A DNA stretch of 64,000 bases from Paraburkholderia translucens. GTDB lineage: Bacteria > Pseudomonadota > Gammaproteobacteria > Burkholderiales > Burkholderiaceae. Position 1 is the first letter of the stretch. Every line of letters begins with the position of its first letter. The stretch covers positions 1-64,000 of the forward strand of contig NZ_JAJITC010000020.1 of the NCBI RefSeq assembly GCF_020881035.1, read 5' to 3'. Positions 51,583-60,888 of the stretch are shown here, piece after piece. Both the position numbers and the translations under genes were made by a program. The notes under the pieces were generated by a model. It made no database searches and was not told where the DNA came from. It saw only the letters and a program-made list of their open reading frames with translations.

Positions 51583-52566
51583 ATGACCCACCCGCACCCC
51601 GCCCTCGACGTGATCACCTACGGCGAGGCCATGGCGATGTTCGTCGCCGCCGAAACCGGCCCGCTTGCGGGCGTCGGGCACTTCACGAAGCGCATCGCCG
51701 GCGCGGACCTGAACGTCGCCATCGGCCTCTCGCGGCTTGGCTTCAAAGTGGGCTGGATGAGCCGCGTCGGCGACGATTCGTTCGGCCAGTACGTGCGCGA
51801 CACGCTGACGAAAGAGGGCATCGACCAGCGCTGCGTCAGCACCGATGCGCGCTATCCGACCGGCTTCCAGCTCAAGTCGAGGAACGACGACGGCAGCGAT
51901 CCGGCGGTCGAGTACTTCCGCAAGGGCTCGGCGGCGAGCCATCTGTCGCTCGACGACTACGTCGCCGATTACGTGCTGCCCGCGCGTCACCTGCATCTGA
52001 CCGGCGTCGCGCCGGCGATCTCGGCCAGCTCGCGCGAGCTGGCGTTCCACCTGGCCCGCGAAATGCGTGCGGCTGGCAGGACGATCTCGTTCGACCCGAA
52101 TCTGCGCCCGACGCTGTGGCCGTCGCGTGTGGCGATGGTCGAAGGCTTGAATGCGCTCGCCGCGCTGGCCGATTGGGTGCTGCCCGGCATCGGCGAGGGC
52201 AAGATTCTGACCGGCTACACGCAGCCGGAGGACATCGCGAAGTTCTATCTGGAGCGCGGCGCGCGTGGCGTGATCGTCAAGCTCGGCGCGCAGGGCGCGT
52301 ATTACCGTACCGCGACCGAGGCCGCCACGATCGCGGGGCAGCCGGTCGCGAACGTCGTCGATACGGTCGGCGCGGGCGATGGCTTCGCGGTCGGCGTGAT
52401 TAGCGCGCTGCTCGAAGGGCGCACGCTCGCGCAGGCGGTCGCGCGCGGCAACCGGATCGGCGCGCTCGCGATTCAGGTGATCGGCGATTCGGAAGGTTTG
52501 CCGGGCCGCGCCGAACTCGACGCGCTCGAGCTGGCCGAGGGGCCGGGCGTCGCGAGCGCGGCCTGA
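51583..52566 (+). CDS. kguK: 2-ketogluconate kinase KguK (PfkB family)
   Basis: A 327-residue ribokinase-family sugar kinase. The GADLNVAIGLSRLGFKVGW substrate motif and the C-terminal DTVGAGDGFAVGVISALLEG with catalytic Asp are intact. It should phosphorylate 2-ketogluconate to 2-keto-6-phosphogluconate; 2-keto-3-deoxygluconate kinase is the alternative from sequence alone. ATG 51583 follows CCGGAG. Translation occurs 58 bases after kguE. Confidence 0.87.
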   Translation: MTHPHPALDVITYGEAMAMFVAAETGPLAGVGHFTKRIAGADLNVAIGLSRLGFKVGWMSRVGDDSFGQYVRDTLTKEGIDQRCVSTDARYPTGFQLKSRNDDGSDPAVEYFRKGSAASHLSLDDYVADYVLPARHLHLTGVAPAISASSRELAFHLAREMRAAGRTISFDPNLRPTLWPSRVAMVEGLNALAALADWVLPGIGEGKILTGYTQPEDIAKFYLERGARGVIVKLGAQGAYYRTATEAATIAGQPVANVVDTVGAGDGFAVGVISALLEGRTLAQAVARGNRIGALAIQVIGDSEGLPGRAELDALELAEGPGVASAA

Positions 52567-52674
52567 CGCAGATCGAGCCGCATCGAGAACGACCTTCACG
52601 ACAACAAGAGCGCCGGCAGCGCGCCCAGATTTTTTCATCATTGATTCGGGACGACGCCGTCCAGGGAGACTTCC

Positions 52675-53964
52675 ATGACCTCATCGCTTGCGATTCGCCG
52701 CTGGTGGACGATCATGCCGATCGTGTTCATCACCTACAGCCTCGCGTATCTCGATCGCGCGAATTTCGGCTTCGCGTCGGCGGCCGGCATCAATCAGGAT
52801 CTCGGTATCGGCAAGGGGCTCGCGTCGCTGATCGGCGCGCTGTTCTTCCTCGGCTATTTCTTCTTCCAGATTCCGGGCGCGATCTACGCCGAGCGCCGCA
52901 GCGTGAAGAAGCTCGTGTTCTGGAGCCTCGTTCTGTGGGGCGGCTGCGCGGCGTTGACCGGGATGGTCAGCAACATCCCGTCGCTGATGGCGATCCGCTT
53001 TTTGCTCGGGGTGGTCGAAGCCGCGGTGATGCCGGCCATGCTGATCTTCATCAGCAACTGGTTCACGAAGAGCGAGCGCTCACGCGCCAACACGTTCCTG
53101 ATTCTCGGCAATCCGGTCACGGTGCTGTGGATGTCGGTCGTGTCGGGCTATCTCGTGCATTCGTTCGGCTGGCGGCAGATGTTCATCGCCGAGGGCGCGC
53201 CCGCGATCATCTGGGCGATCTGCTGGTGGTTCCTCGTGAAGGACAAGCCCGAGCAGGTGTCGTGGCTCACGCAGCAGGAAAAGGACGCGCTCGCGCAGAC
53301 ACTGCGCGCCGAGCAGGCCGCGATCAAGCCGGTGCGCAATTACCGCGAGGCGTTTCGCACGCCCGCGGTCATCAAGCTGTGCGCGCAGTATTTCTGCTGG
53401 AGCATCGGTGTGTACGGCTTCGTGCTGTGGCTGCCGTCGATCCTGAAGAACGGCTCGTCGTTCGGCATGGTCGAAACCGGCTGGCTGTCGGCGCTGCCCT
53501 ATCTGGCCGCGACGATCGCCATGCTTGCAGCTTCATGGGCATCGGATAAACTCAACCGCCGCAAGGTGTTCGTCTGGCCGTTCCTGCTGATCGGCGCAAT
53601 CGCGTTCGCGGCGTCGTACGGGCTCGGCTCGACGCATTTCTGGCTCTCGTATGCGTTGCTCGTGATCGCGGGGGCCGCCATGTATGCGCCGTACGGGCCG
53701 TTCTTCGCGATCGTGCCGGAACTGCTGCCGAAGAACGTCGCGGGCGGCGCGATGGCGCTGATCAACAGCATGGGCGCGCTCGGTTCGTTCGTCGGCTCGT
53801 ACGTGGTCGGCTATCTGAATGGCGCAACCGGATCGCCCGCGGCATCGTATGCATTCATGAGCGTGGCGCTCGTCGCGGCGGTGATCCTGACGCTCGCCGT
53901 CAAGCCGGCCGCCGCCGCACAACGCGACCCCGCTCGCCCCACCGTCGCAAGGAAGATGAGCTGA
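52675..53964 (+). CDS. kguT: 2-ketogluconate transporter KguT (MFS)
   Basis: A 429-residue 12-helix major facilitator of the anion:cation symporter family (sugar-acid permeases). Helix 1 continues into LAYLDRANFGFASAAGI; ERSRANTFLILGNPVTVLWM and GGAMALINSMGALGSFVGSY are also characteristic. Its TGA shares a base with the kguD ATG (TGATG). It takes up 2-ketogluconate or similar hexonates. Confidence 0.88.
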   Translation: MTSSLAIRRWWTIMPIVFITYSLAYLDRANFGFASAAGINQDLGIGKGLASLIGALFFLGYFFFQIPGAIYAERRSVKKLVFWSLVLWGGCAALTGMVSNIPSLMAIRFLLGVVEAAVMPAMLIFISNWFTKSERSRANTFLILGNPVTVLWMSVVSGYLVHSFGWRQMFIAEGAPAIIWAICWWFLVKDKPEQVSWLTQQEKDALAQTLRAEQAAIKPVRNYREAFRTPAVIKLCAQYFCWSIGVYGFVLWLPSILKNGSSFGMVETGWLSALPYLAATIAMLAASWASDKLNRRKVFVWPFLLIGAIAFAASYGLGSTHFWLSYALLVIAGAAMYAPYGPFFAIVPELLPKNVAGGAMALINSMGALGSFVGSYVVGYLNGATGSPAASYAFMSVALVAAVILTLAVKPAAAAQRDPARPTVARKMS

Positions 53965-54929
53965 TGAAGAAGATCGTTGCCTGGAAGTCGCTGCCCGAGG
54001 ATGTCCTCGCGTATCTGCAACGGCATGCGCAGGTCGTGCAGGTCGATCCGTCGCAGCATGATGCGTTCGTCGCCGCGCTGCGCGATGCCGACGGCGGCAT
54101 CGGCGCGAGCGCGACGATCACGCCCGCGATGCTCGAAGGCGCGAGCCGGCTCAAGGCGCTCTCGACCATCTCGGTGGGCTACGATCAGTTCGACGTCGAC
54201 GACCTCACGCGGCGCGGCATCGTGCTCGCGCATACGCCGGACGTGCTGACCGAATCGACCGCCGACACCGTGTTCTCGCTGATCCTCGCGTCCGCGCGGC
54301 GCGTCGTCGAACTGGCCGAGTGGGTCAAGGCGGGCCAGTGGCGCGCGAGCATCGGGCCTGCGCAGTTCGGGCTCGACGTGCAGGGCAAGACGCTCGGCAT
54401 CGTCGGGCTGGGGCGCATCGGTGGCGCGGTCGCGCGCCGCGCGGCGCTCGGCTTCAACATGAAGGTGCTGTATACGAACCGCAGCGCGAACCACCAGGCG
54501 GAACAGGCGTATGGCGCGCGGCGCGTCGAACTGGCCGAGTTGCTCGCGCAGTCCGATTTCGTCTGCCTGCAGGTGCCGCTCACGCGAGAGACGCGGCATC
54601 TGATCGGCGCAGCCGAACTGCGCGCAATGAAGAGGAGCGCAATCCTGATCAACGCGTCGCGCGGCGCGACCGTCGATGAACCCGCGCTGATCGAAGCTTT
54701 GCGCAACGGCACGATTCACGGCGCGGGCCTCGACGTGTTCGACACCGAACCATTGCCGGCCGACTCGCCGTTGCTCTCGATGCCGAACGTGGTCGCGCTG
54801 CCGCACATCGGCTCGGCCACGCACGAGACCCGTCATGCGATGGCGCTCAACGCGGCCGAGAACCTGGTCGCCGCGCTCGACGGCACGTTGACGACGAACA
54901 TCGTCAACCGCGAAGTGCTGGCGAAGTGA
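53964..54929 (+). CDS. kguD: 2-keto-6-phosphogluconate reductase KguD
   Basis: A 321-residue D-2-hydroxyacid dehydrogenase. The NAD(P) motif is GIVGLGRIGGAVARR; the catalytic Arg/Glu/His pattern appears in INASRGATVDEPAL, GLDVFDTEPLP and LPHIGSATHETR. In the operon context it would reduce 2-keto-6-phosphogluconate to 6-phosphogluconate, linking to the Entner-Doudoroff route. GhrB/TkrA-type glyoxylate or ketogluconate reductase is the alternative. Confidence 0.87.
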   Translation: MKKIVAWKSLPEDVLAYLQRHAQVVQVDPSQHDAFVAALRDADGGIGASATITPAMLEGASRLKALSTISVGYDQFDVDDLTRRGIVLAHTPDVLTESTADTVFSLILASARRVVELAEWVKAGQWRASIGPAQFGLDVQGKTLGIVGLGRIGGAVARRAALGFNMKVLYTNRSANHQAEQAYGARRVELAELLAQSDFVCLQVPLTRETRHLIGAAELRAMKRSAILINASRGATVDEPALIEALRNGTIHGAGLDVFDTEPLPADSPLLSMPNVVALPHIGSATHETRHAMALNAAENLVAALDGTLTTNIVNREVLAK

Positions 54930-54997
54930 GTCGCGGCGGGGCGCGTGAGCTGCCGCGCCTCTGCCGGCACGAGCATACCGACACGAGCAATCAGCGA

Positions 54998-56086
54998 ATG
55001 AGCACGACCCCGCCCAGCACGCCACCCGATCCGTCTCCCCCGCCGAGGCGCCGTGCGACGATCACCGATGTCGCGCGCGAAGCCGGCACCGGCAAGACCA
55101 GCATCTCGCGCTATCTGAACGGTGAGATGAGCGTGTTGTCGCCCGAGCTGCGCGCACGCATCGAGGCCGCGATCGCGCGGCTCGACTATCAGCCGAACCA
55201 GATGGCGCGCGGCCTGAAGCGAGGCCGCAACAGGCTGATCGGCATGCTGCTCGCCGACCTGACCAACCCGTACTCGGTCGAAGTGCTGCAAGGCGTGGAG
55301 GCCGCGTGTCACGCGCTCGGCCTGATGCCGCTGATCTGCCACGCGGCGAACGAAGTCGAGATGGAGCGGCGCTATCTGCAGTTGTTGACCACGTATCGCG
55401 TGGAAGGCGTGATCGTCAACGCCATCGGCGTGCGCGAGGAGACGTTGCGGCCGGTCGGCGGCGGCGGGATTCCGGCGGTGCTGGTCGATCGGCGGGTGGA
55501 GGGGCTGGCTGCCGACATGGTCGGTCTCGACAATGGCGCCGCCGCCGAACTGGGCACGCGGCATCTGCTCGAACAGGGCTTCGAGCACATCTGGTTCGTC
55601 GTGCAGCCGTTCGAGCAGGTCAGCTCGCGGCAGCTGCGCGTCGCAGCGTTCGATCGCGCGATGCGCGACGCTGGCCGCGCGCGCGGTCATACGCTGGTGC
55701 TCGATCTCGCCGACATGGACACGCTCGCGCGTGGCCTCGCGGAACTGGACCGTGCAATCGACTCATCGAGCGGGGCCGGTGCGAGGCTCGCCGGTGCAAT
55801 GTCGCGCATCGCGCTGTTCGCGGCCAACGCACCGGTCGCGTTGCGCCTCGCGCTGCATCTGAAAGCGCGTTACGGCGCGAACTGGCAGACCCGTGTCGCG
55901 CTGCTTTCCATCGACGACCCGGATTGGGCCGAACTCGCGGGTATCACGACGATCCGTCAGCCGACCTACGACATCGGTTATCGCGCGGTCGAGTTCCTGC
56001 ACGAGCGCATCGAAGGCGTGCACACGCGCGCGCGCGACTGCCTGCTGCCCGGCGAGCTGATCGTGCGCGCGTCCACGGCGCGCTGA
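54998..56086 (+). CDS. ptxS: LacI-family repressor PtxS
   Basis: A 362-residue LacI-type regulator. The HTH is ATITDVAREAGTGKTSISRY (about 22-41), followed by the hinge helix NQMARGLKRGRNRLIGMLLA and a periplasmic-binding-like sensor domain. Placed last in the kgu operon, it matches PtxS, which represses the operon and is released by 2-ketogluconate. A Pro-rich N-terminal leader (residues 4-18) precedes the HTH. No palindrome was seen directly before this gene, so it is probably expressed from the kguE promoter. Confidence 0.88.
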   Translation: MSTTPPSTPPDPSPPPRRRATITDVAREAGTGKTSISRYLNGEMSVLSPELRARIEAAIARLDYQPNQMARGLKRGRNRLIGMLLADLTNPYSVEVLQGVEAACHALGLMPLICHAANEVEMERRYLQLLTTYRVEGVIVNAIGVREETLRPVGGGGIPAVLVDRRVEGLAADMVGLDNGAAAELGTRHLLEQGFEHIWFVVQPFEQVSSRQLRVAAFDRAMRDAGRARGHTLVLDLADMDTLARGLAELDRAIDSSSGAGARLAGAMSRIALFAANAPVALRLALHLKARYGANWQTRVALLSIDDPDWAELAGITTIRQPTYDIGYRAVEFLHERIEGVHTRARDCLLPGELIVRASTAR

Positions 56087-56183
56087 GATCGCGAACGATC
56101 CGCGGGCAATCTGCGATCATTCGTGGTTGCGGCGCGCAGCAGTCGCGCGCCGGGGATCGCACGAAACACCCGCAAGGATACTC

Positions 56184-57083
56184 ATGGTCGTCGCACCGCT
56201 TACCCTCGCGAGCCTCGCGCTCGCCACGCTCGTCATCGCCGCCTTACCGTTTCTGATTTACCGGCAGTTGCGCGAACCGCTCGCGCTCAGGCCGCGCGAC
56301 GCGATTGCCGGTGTCGCGGTATTCGCGCTGTTCGCGATGGTGATCGAGCGTGCGCTGAACGACTATCTGCTGCGCGGCAACGAGACGACGGCGGCGTTGC
56401 TGGCGCATCCGCTCGCGTTCGTCGTCTACGGTGCGCTGGCCGCGGGCGTTTGCGAGGAAGTGGGGCGGTTCCTCGGCATGCGGCTGCTCATGAAGCGCGC
56501 CGCGGCGCGGCCGGGGGTGCGAAGCAAAGCGAGCGCGGACTCGAACGCAGGCGTTGACGCAAGCGCGGATACCAGCACCGTTGCCAGCACGGCGGCCAAG
56601 GCGCGCACGGCCGCCATGCGTGCCGACGATGGCGCCGCGCTCGGCTATGGTCTCGGCCACGGCGGCGCGGAAGCGTGGATGGTCGGCGTGCTCGTACAGC
56701 TGCAGTGGCTCGTGTTCGCGGTCCTCGAAAATCGCGGCCAGCTCGGTGACTATCTCGCCAATCTTCCGTCCGAAGCGGTGATGCGCGTGCATCTGATTCT
56801 CGCGAGCCTGACGCCGCAACTGGCCGGCATTTTCGCGCTCGAACGCATTGCGGCGCTGGTGTTCCAGATCGGCCTGTCGGTGCTGATGTGGCGTGGCGTG
56901 CGGGCCGGTTCGCGCGCCATCCTGCCGGTTGCGATCGTGGCGCACGCGTTGATCGACGTGCCCGCCGCCATGACCCAGGCGCGGCTACTGCCGCTCGCGG
57001 CGGCCGATACGATCTATGCGGTGGCAGCGGTGTTCGTCGTGGGACTGCTGATACGGAATTACCGGCGGCCGGACGCGGCATGA
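56184..57083 (+). CDS. YhfC-type intramembrane glutamic protease-like protein
   Basis: A 299-residue polytopic membrane protein. Candidate active-site residues lie in GVCEEVGRFLGMR (E91, E92) and in GLGHGGAEAW (H159, E163), the pattern of the YhfC/PrsW-related protease superfamily. A low-complexity Ala/Ser/Asp-rich loop of about 40 residues (108-148) is inserted between the two helices carrying them. An AAGGA site precedes ATG 56184. Function is unknown. Confidence 0.68.
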   Translation: MVVAPLTLASLALATLVIAALPFLIYRQLREPLALRPRDAIAGVAVFALFAMVIERALNDYLLRGNETTAALLAHPLAFVVYGALAAGVCEEVGRFLGMRLLMKRAAARPGVRSKASADSNAGVDASADTSTVASTAAKARTAAMRADDGAALGYGLGHGGAEAWMVGVLVQLQWLVFAVLENRGQLGDYLANLPSEAVMRVHLILASLTPQLAGIFALERIAALVFQIGLSVLMWRGVRAGSRAILPVAIVAHALIDVPAAMTQARLLPLAAADTIYAVAAVFVVGLLIRNYRRPDAA

Positions 57084-57182
57084 GCGGATGGGGGCGTGGA
57101 CGCAGCCACGCGCCTCGCTATCCAACGAGCGTTTCTCTAAAATGCGCCTACGTTTCAGGATCTTCAATTCCCGGCAGCCTTC

Positions 57183-57548
57183 ATGGAAGCTTACCAATAC
57201 GACTGCGCGCATCCGGAGTTCGGCGAGCTCGCGCGCGTCATCAGCGATCTGTTTCCCGAGCAGACGCAATTCATCGAGCGGGCGGCCGAGGACGGCACGC
57301 CCGCGCTGACGATTCACTGGGTCGCGATGCGCTTCGGTTCGACCGCGCGCCGTATCGTGATGACGGTCGCGATCGCGCCGGCGGCGCTCGCGCGTTATCG
57401 CGCGATGCCGGCGCGCTTGCGCGGCCGCAGCTTCGCGGTATTGCGCGCGTACGTCGAAGCGAGCCTGGGCTCGCTCGAAGAAATGTATGCGAACGGCGAG
57501 GCGGTGCCGCGCGAAGTCACGGTGGATCTCGGCGACGAGTTCGCATGA
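57183..57548 (+). CDS. DUF3022-like small protein
   Basis: A 121-residue protein of unknown function. It has LARVISDLFPEQTQFIERAA and a RRIVMTVAIAPAALARYRAM segment, as in a small family known mainly from Burkholderia (assignment from memory). No membrane segment. It is convergent with the next gene, with 18 bases between stops. Confidence 0.7.
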   Translation: MEAYQYDCAHPEFGELARVISDLFPEQTQFIERAAEDGTPALTIHWVAMRFGSTARRIVMTVAIAPAALARYRAMPARLRGRSFAVLRAYVEASLGSLEEMYANGEAVPREVTVDLGDEFA

Positions 57549-57566
57549 CGCGCGGCAGAAGCGGTT

Positions 57567-58004
57567 TCAATCCGCGAGGCGATAGACCTTCGCAAAACGC
57601 GCGGCCTGCACGACGCCATAGTCGCCGGGCGCGTACTGCATGACCCAGTCGCCGGCCGCGCCGTGCAGCACGTCGCCGCCGCTTGCCGAGCGCGCGAGCG
57701 AGAAAGCCTCGTCCATCCGGCGAGCCAGCACGACCGCCGGGCGGTTGCGATAGGCACCGGGTTCGCCGTGCGCGAGCGCGGCATCGGCGGGCACGTACTT
57801 CGCGTCGAAACGCTCGCGCGACACGACCCAGCGGTCGCCGGTCGAGCCGGTGATCAGCGCGTCGCCGCGCACGTAGCGGTTCGGGCCTTCGAGGCTCATC
57901 AACTGGCCTTCGGCGGCGGCGAATTCGACGCTTACCGTTTCGTCCTTGACGACGCGTTGAGCGTGCGGATCGTCACGCAGATCGAGATTCCTGAGTTCGG
58001 TCAT
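57567..58004 (-). CDS. PGDYG-motif protein
   Basis: A 145-residue protein. It contains the eponymous PGDYGVVQ motif near the C-terminus (GDWVMQYAPGDYG) and a GDALITGSTGDRWVVSRERF repeat-like segment with a similar W-V layout, suggesting two related beta units. Function is unknown; a substrate- or phosphate-binding role is a guess. Confidence 0.65.
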   Translation of the reverse strand: MTELRNLDLRDDPHAQRVVKDETVSVEFAAAEGQLMSLEGPNRYVRGDALITGSTGDRWVVSRERFDAKYVPADAALAHGEPGAYRNRPAVVLARRMDEAFSLARSASGGDVLHGAAGDWVMQYAPGDYGVVQAARFAKVYRLAD

Positions 58005-58226
58005 GAAGCGGGGGGGAAGTTAGAGGGAGGCGTAGCGCTGAGGCGATCGTGTGCCGGGCCGCCGGGACGGATAGCCAGTCCCGGCACTGCGCAACCGAAT
58101 CATGCCAGATGCATGGAGCGGCCGGGGCGTTTTGCGAGGCTGAGGAGCGGTGCGGTCGAAATCGATGACGTCCGAGCGGAACCGCGCCCGCAAGGCGGCA
58201 ATGTGCGCGGCGGGCGCGCTCTTGCG

Positions 58227-58742
58227 TTACGGCTTCGCGGTCGCGTCACTTGCGGCTTCGGCCGCGGCCTTGCCGCCGTTGCCATGGTGGCCGCGATGAT
58301 GAGCCCCCTCGGGGCCGCCCCGGTGGAACGTCACGTCGGCAAGCTTCTTCTGCTCCGGCGACAGGCTGCTATACAGCGGCTCGAACGCATCGACGAGCTT
58401 CTTCATGCCGTCCGCGTGCGCTTGCGCAATCGTTGCGTACTGTTTCATGTCGTCGAGCGCGCTCACGTTGGTGGCCTCTTTGCGCTGCTGGAACAGCTGG
58501 CTCATCGTCTCGCCGTTGCTGCGCATGACGTCGGCGAACGTCTTCCATTGCGCCTCCTGCGCGGGGGTGATCTGCAGTTGCGAGTGCAGATAAGCGATGC
58601 GGTCTTCGACGTTGCGTTCGTGGCCGGCCTTGGCCGCCGAGGCCGACTGGGCCGTATCCGGCGCCGCGGCCGGCGCGGCGGTTTGGGCGAAAGCGCCGCC
58701 CATCGAAACGGCCGTAGCCAGCAAAACCAGTGCTTTTTTCAT
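58227..58742 (-). CDS. LTXXQ (CpxP/Spy-like) periplasmic protein
   Basis: A 171-residue periplasmic protein. It has a signal peptide (ALVLLATAVSMGGAFAQ) and a helical body. Two LTXXQ-type motifs, ITPAQEAQW and LSPEQKKLAD, place it with CpxP/Spy, which are envelope-stress chaperones. The C-terminal HRGGPEGAHHRGHHGNGG patch could bind metals. No sensor kinase is nearby. Confidence 0.8.
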   Translation of the reverse strand: MKKALVLLATAVSMGGAFAQTAAPAAAPDTAQSASAAKAGHERNVEDRIAYLHSQLQITPAQEAQWKTFADVMRSNGETMSQLFQQRKEATNVSALDDMKQYATIAQAHADGMKKLVDAFEPLYSSLSPEQKKLADVTFHRGGPEGAHHRGHHGNGGKAAAEAASDATAKP

Positions 58743-59042
58743 CGAAACTCCTGATGTCTGTGCGTATCGAGACCCGGCACGCGGCGACGCGGCTGCCGCG
58801 TTCGGCTGTCGCCGCTATTAGTAACACGATATTCGTCCAATCCGATTCCTGTGCGACAAACGCTTACAACAGAAACGAACGGGAAACGGCTCGCGCGTTT
58901 GCGGCGTTCGCCCCGATCCATTGCCCCGCCCCCGTCCCACCGTGTGCTTCGCTCCTGTTGCCGCACCCCTTGACACAGCGCCGCTGGCCGCGCGGACGCG
59001 CGATAATCCGCGACATTCCGGACCAACTTCCTTTTCCCTCCG
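58743..59042. other. 300-base divergent region LTXXQ / Lrp
   Basis: No gene and no clear repeat were recognised; promoters for both divergent genes are expected here. Confidence 0.35.
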
Positions 59043-59501
59043 ATGAGACCTCCGCGCCTCGATCAGCTCGACGACCTCGACCGCAACCTCGTTGCATTGC
59101 TGCAAGCCAACGCGCGTGAAAGTGTCGCGAATCTCGCGCGCCAGCTCGGCGTGGCGCGCACGACCGTGATCGCCCGCATCGCGCGGCTCGAACGCAGCAA
59201 CGTGATTGCCGGCTACAGCGTGCGGCTTGGCCAGGACGTACTCGATTCGAGCATCGTGGCGTATGTCGGCATCATCATCGCGCCGAAGCACGGGGCGGCC
59301 GTCCAGAAGCGCCTCGGCAAAATGCCCGAAGTGCAGCTGCTGTGCGCGGTGAGCGGCGAGTTCGACTACGTGGCATGGCTGCGCGCCGATTCGCCGGAAC
59401 GGCTCAACGATCTGCTCGATCAGATCGGCGGGCTCGAAGGTGTCGAGCGGACCACGACGTCGATCATCCTCGCGCGCAAGATCGACCGCGGCACGGTGTG
59501 A
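59043..59501 (+). CDS. Lrp/AsnC-family regulator
   Basis: A 152-residue Lrp-type protein. The N-terminal HTH is LDRNLVALLQANARESVANL, then ARQLGVARTTVIARIARLE; the RAM domain follows with VQLLCAVSGEFDYVAWLRAD, typical of amino-acid sensing members. It is 234 bases upstream of the saccharopine-dehydrogenase-family gene in the same direction and probably regulates it, since such Lrp proteins often control lysine degradation. Confidence 0.88.
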   Translation: MRPPRLDQLDDLDRNLVALLQANARESVANLARQLGVARTTVIARIARLERSNVIAGYSVRLGQDVLDSSIVAYVGIIIAPKHGAAVQKRLGKMPEVQLLCAVSGEFDYVAWLRADSPERLNDLLDQIGGLEGVERTTTSIILARKIDRGTV

Positions 59502-59735
59502 GTCCGCGCTGCTTCGCGAGTTCCGCGTTGACGTCTTGTTTACGGTTTTTCGACTAATCGTTCGACCGGTTCGTCGGAACGTCGAATCTGATGGTCATAG
59601 CGCAGCATTTTGCGCGTATGAACTGTTTTTGCTTCTTCCTACACTGTCGTCGAAGGGTTCGGCCCGCAGGCGCCGCGTGCCACGCGCGGCTCACTTTTCA
59701 AGCCCGGAAACGGCACGCATAACAAGGAGAAGCAG

Positions 59736-60833
59736 ATGAAAGTAGCGATCGTTGGCGCAGGTCTGATCGGTCACACCATTGCCCATATGTTGCGCGAGAC
59801 GGGCGACTATGAAGTCGTCGCGTTCGACCGCGATCAGCACGCGCTCGACAAGCTAGCTGCCCAGGGCATTCCGACGCGCCGCATCGATTCCGCCGACGCC
59901 GCCGTGCTGCGCGCCGCGATCGAGGGCTTCGACGTGCTGATCAACGCGCTGCCGTACTACCTCGCGGTCAACGTCGCATCGGCCGCGAAGGGCGCGGGCG
60001 TGCATTACTTCGATCTGACCGAGGACGTGCGCGCGACGCACGCGATCCGTGCGATCGCCGACGACGCCGATCACGCCTTCATGCCGCAGTGCGGTCTCGC
60101 GCCGGGCTTCATCGGCATTGCCGCGCACGAGCTAGCGAACCGCTTCACGGAAATCCGCGACGTGAAGATGCGCGTCGGCGCGCTGCCCGAGTTCCCGACC
60201 AACGCCCTGAAGTACAACCTGACGTGGAGCGTCGACGGCCTGATCAACGAGTACTGCCAGCCGTGCGAGGCGATCCGCGACGGCCGCACGCAATGGGTGC
60301 AGCCGCTCGAAGGTCTCGAGCATTTCTCGCTCGACGGCACCGAGTACGAAGCATTCAACACGTCGGGCGGGCTGGGCACGCTGTGCGAGACGCTGTCGGG
60401 CCGCGTCGAATCGCTCGACTACAAGTCGGTGCGCTATCCGGGTCATCGCAACCTGATGCAGTTCCTGCTGGAAGATCTGCGTCTGTCGAGCGACCGCGAT
60501 ACGCTGAAGACCATCATGCGCCGCTCGGTGCCGTCGACCGCGCAAGACGTCGTGCTCGTGTTCATCACGGTGAGCGGCATGCGCGACGCCCAGCTCGTGC
60601 AGGAGGTGTTCACGCGCAAGATCTTCGCGAAGACCGTGTGCGGCGTGCCGATGAGCGCGATCCAGATCACGACGGCCGGCGCGATGTGCGCGGTGCTCGA
60701 TCTGTTCCGCGAGCGCAAACTGCCGCACAAGGGCTTCGTGCGTCAGGAGCAGGTAGCGCTCGGCGATTTCCTCGCGAACCGCTTCGGCAAGCTGTACGAA
60801 GGGCGGTCGCTGGAAGCGATGGCGACGGTTTGA
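59736..60833 (+). CDS. Saccharopine dehydrogenase family oxidoreductase (lysine dehydrogenase-like)
   Basis: A 365-residue NAD(P)-dependent enzyme. The Rossmann motif is VAIVGAGLIGHTIA at residues 3-16; the GVHYFDLTEDV strand and CGLAPGFIGIAAHEL motif are typical of the saccharopine dehydrogenase / lysine 6-dehydrogenase group. It should act in lysine catabolism, but the exact reaction (lysine-6-dehydrogenase or saccharopine cleavage) is not fixed by sequence alone. ATG 59736 follows a strong AAGGAGAAGC site. Confidence 0.82.
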   Translation: MKVAIVGAGLIGHTIAHMLRETGDYEVVAFDRDQHALDKLAAQGIPTRRIDSADAAVLRAAIEGFDVLINALPYYLAVNVASAAKGAGVHYFDLTEDVRATHAIRAIADDADHAFMPQCGLAPGFIGIAAHELANRFTEIRDVKMRVGALPEFPTNALKYNLTWSVDGLINEYCQPCEAIRDGRTQWVQPLEGLEHFSLDGTEYEAFNTSGGLGTLCETLSGRVESLDYKSVRYPGHRNLMQFLLEDLRLSSDRDTLKTIMRRSVPSTAQDVVLVFITVSGMRDAQLVQEVFTRKIFAKTVCGVPMSAIQITTAGAMCAVLDLFRERKLPHKGFVRQEQVALGDFLANRFGKLYEGRSLEAMATV

Positions 60834-60888
60834 GGTTCAGGTCGTGATCACGCGCCGGTCGCTGGCGGCGCCGCTCGAAGGGCGGCTG

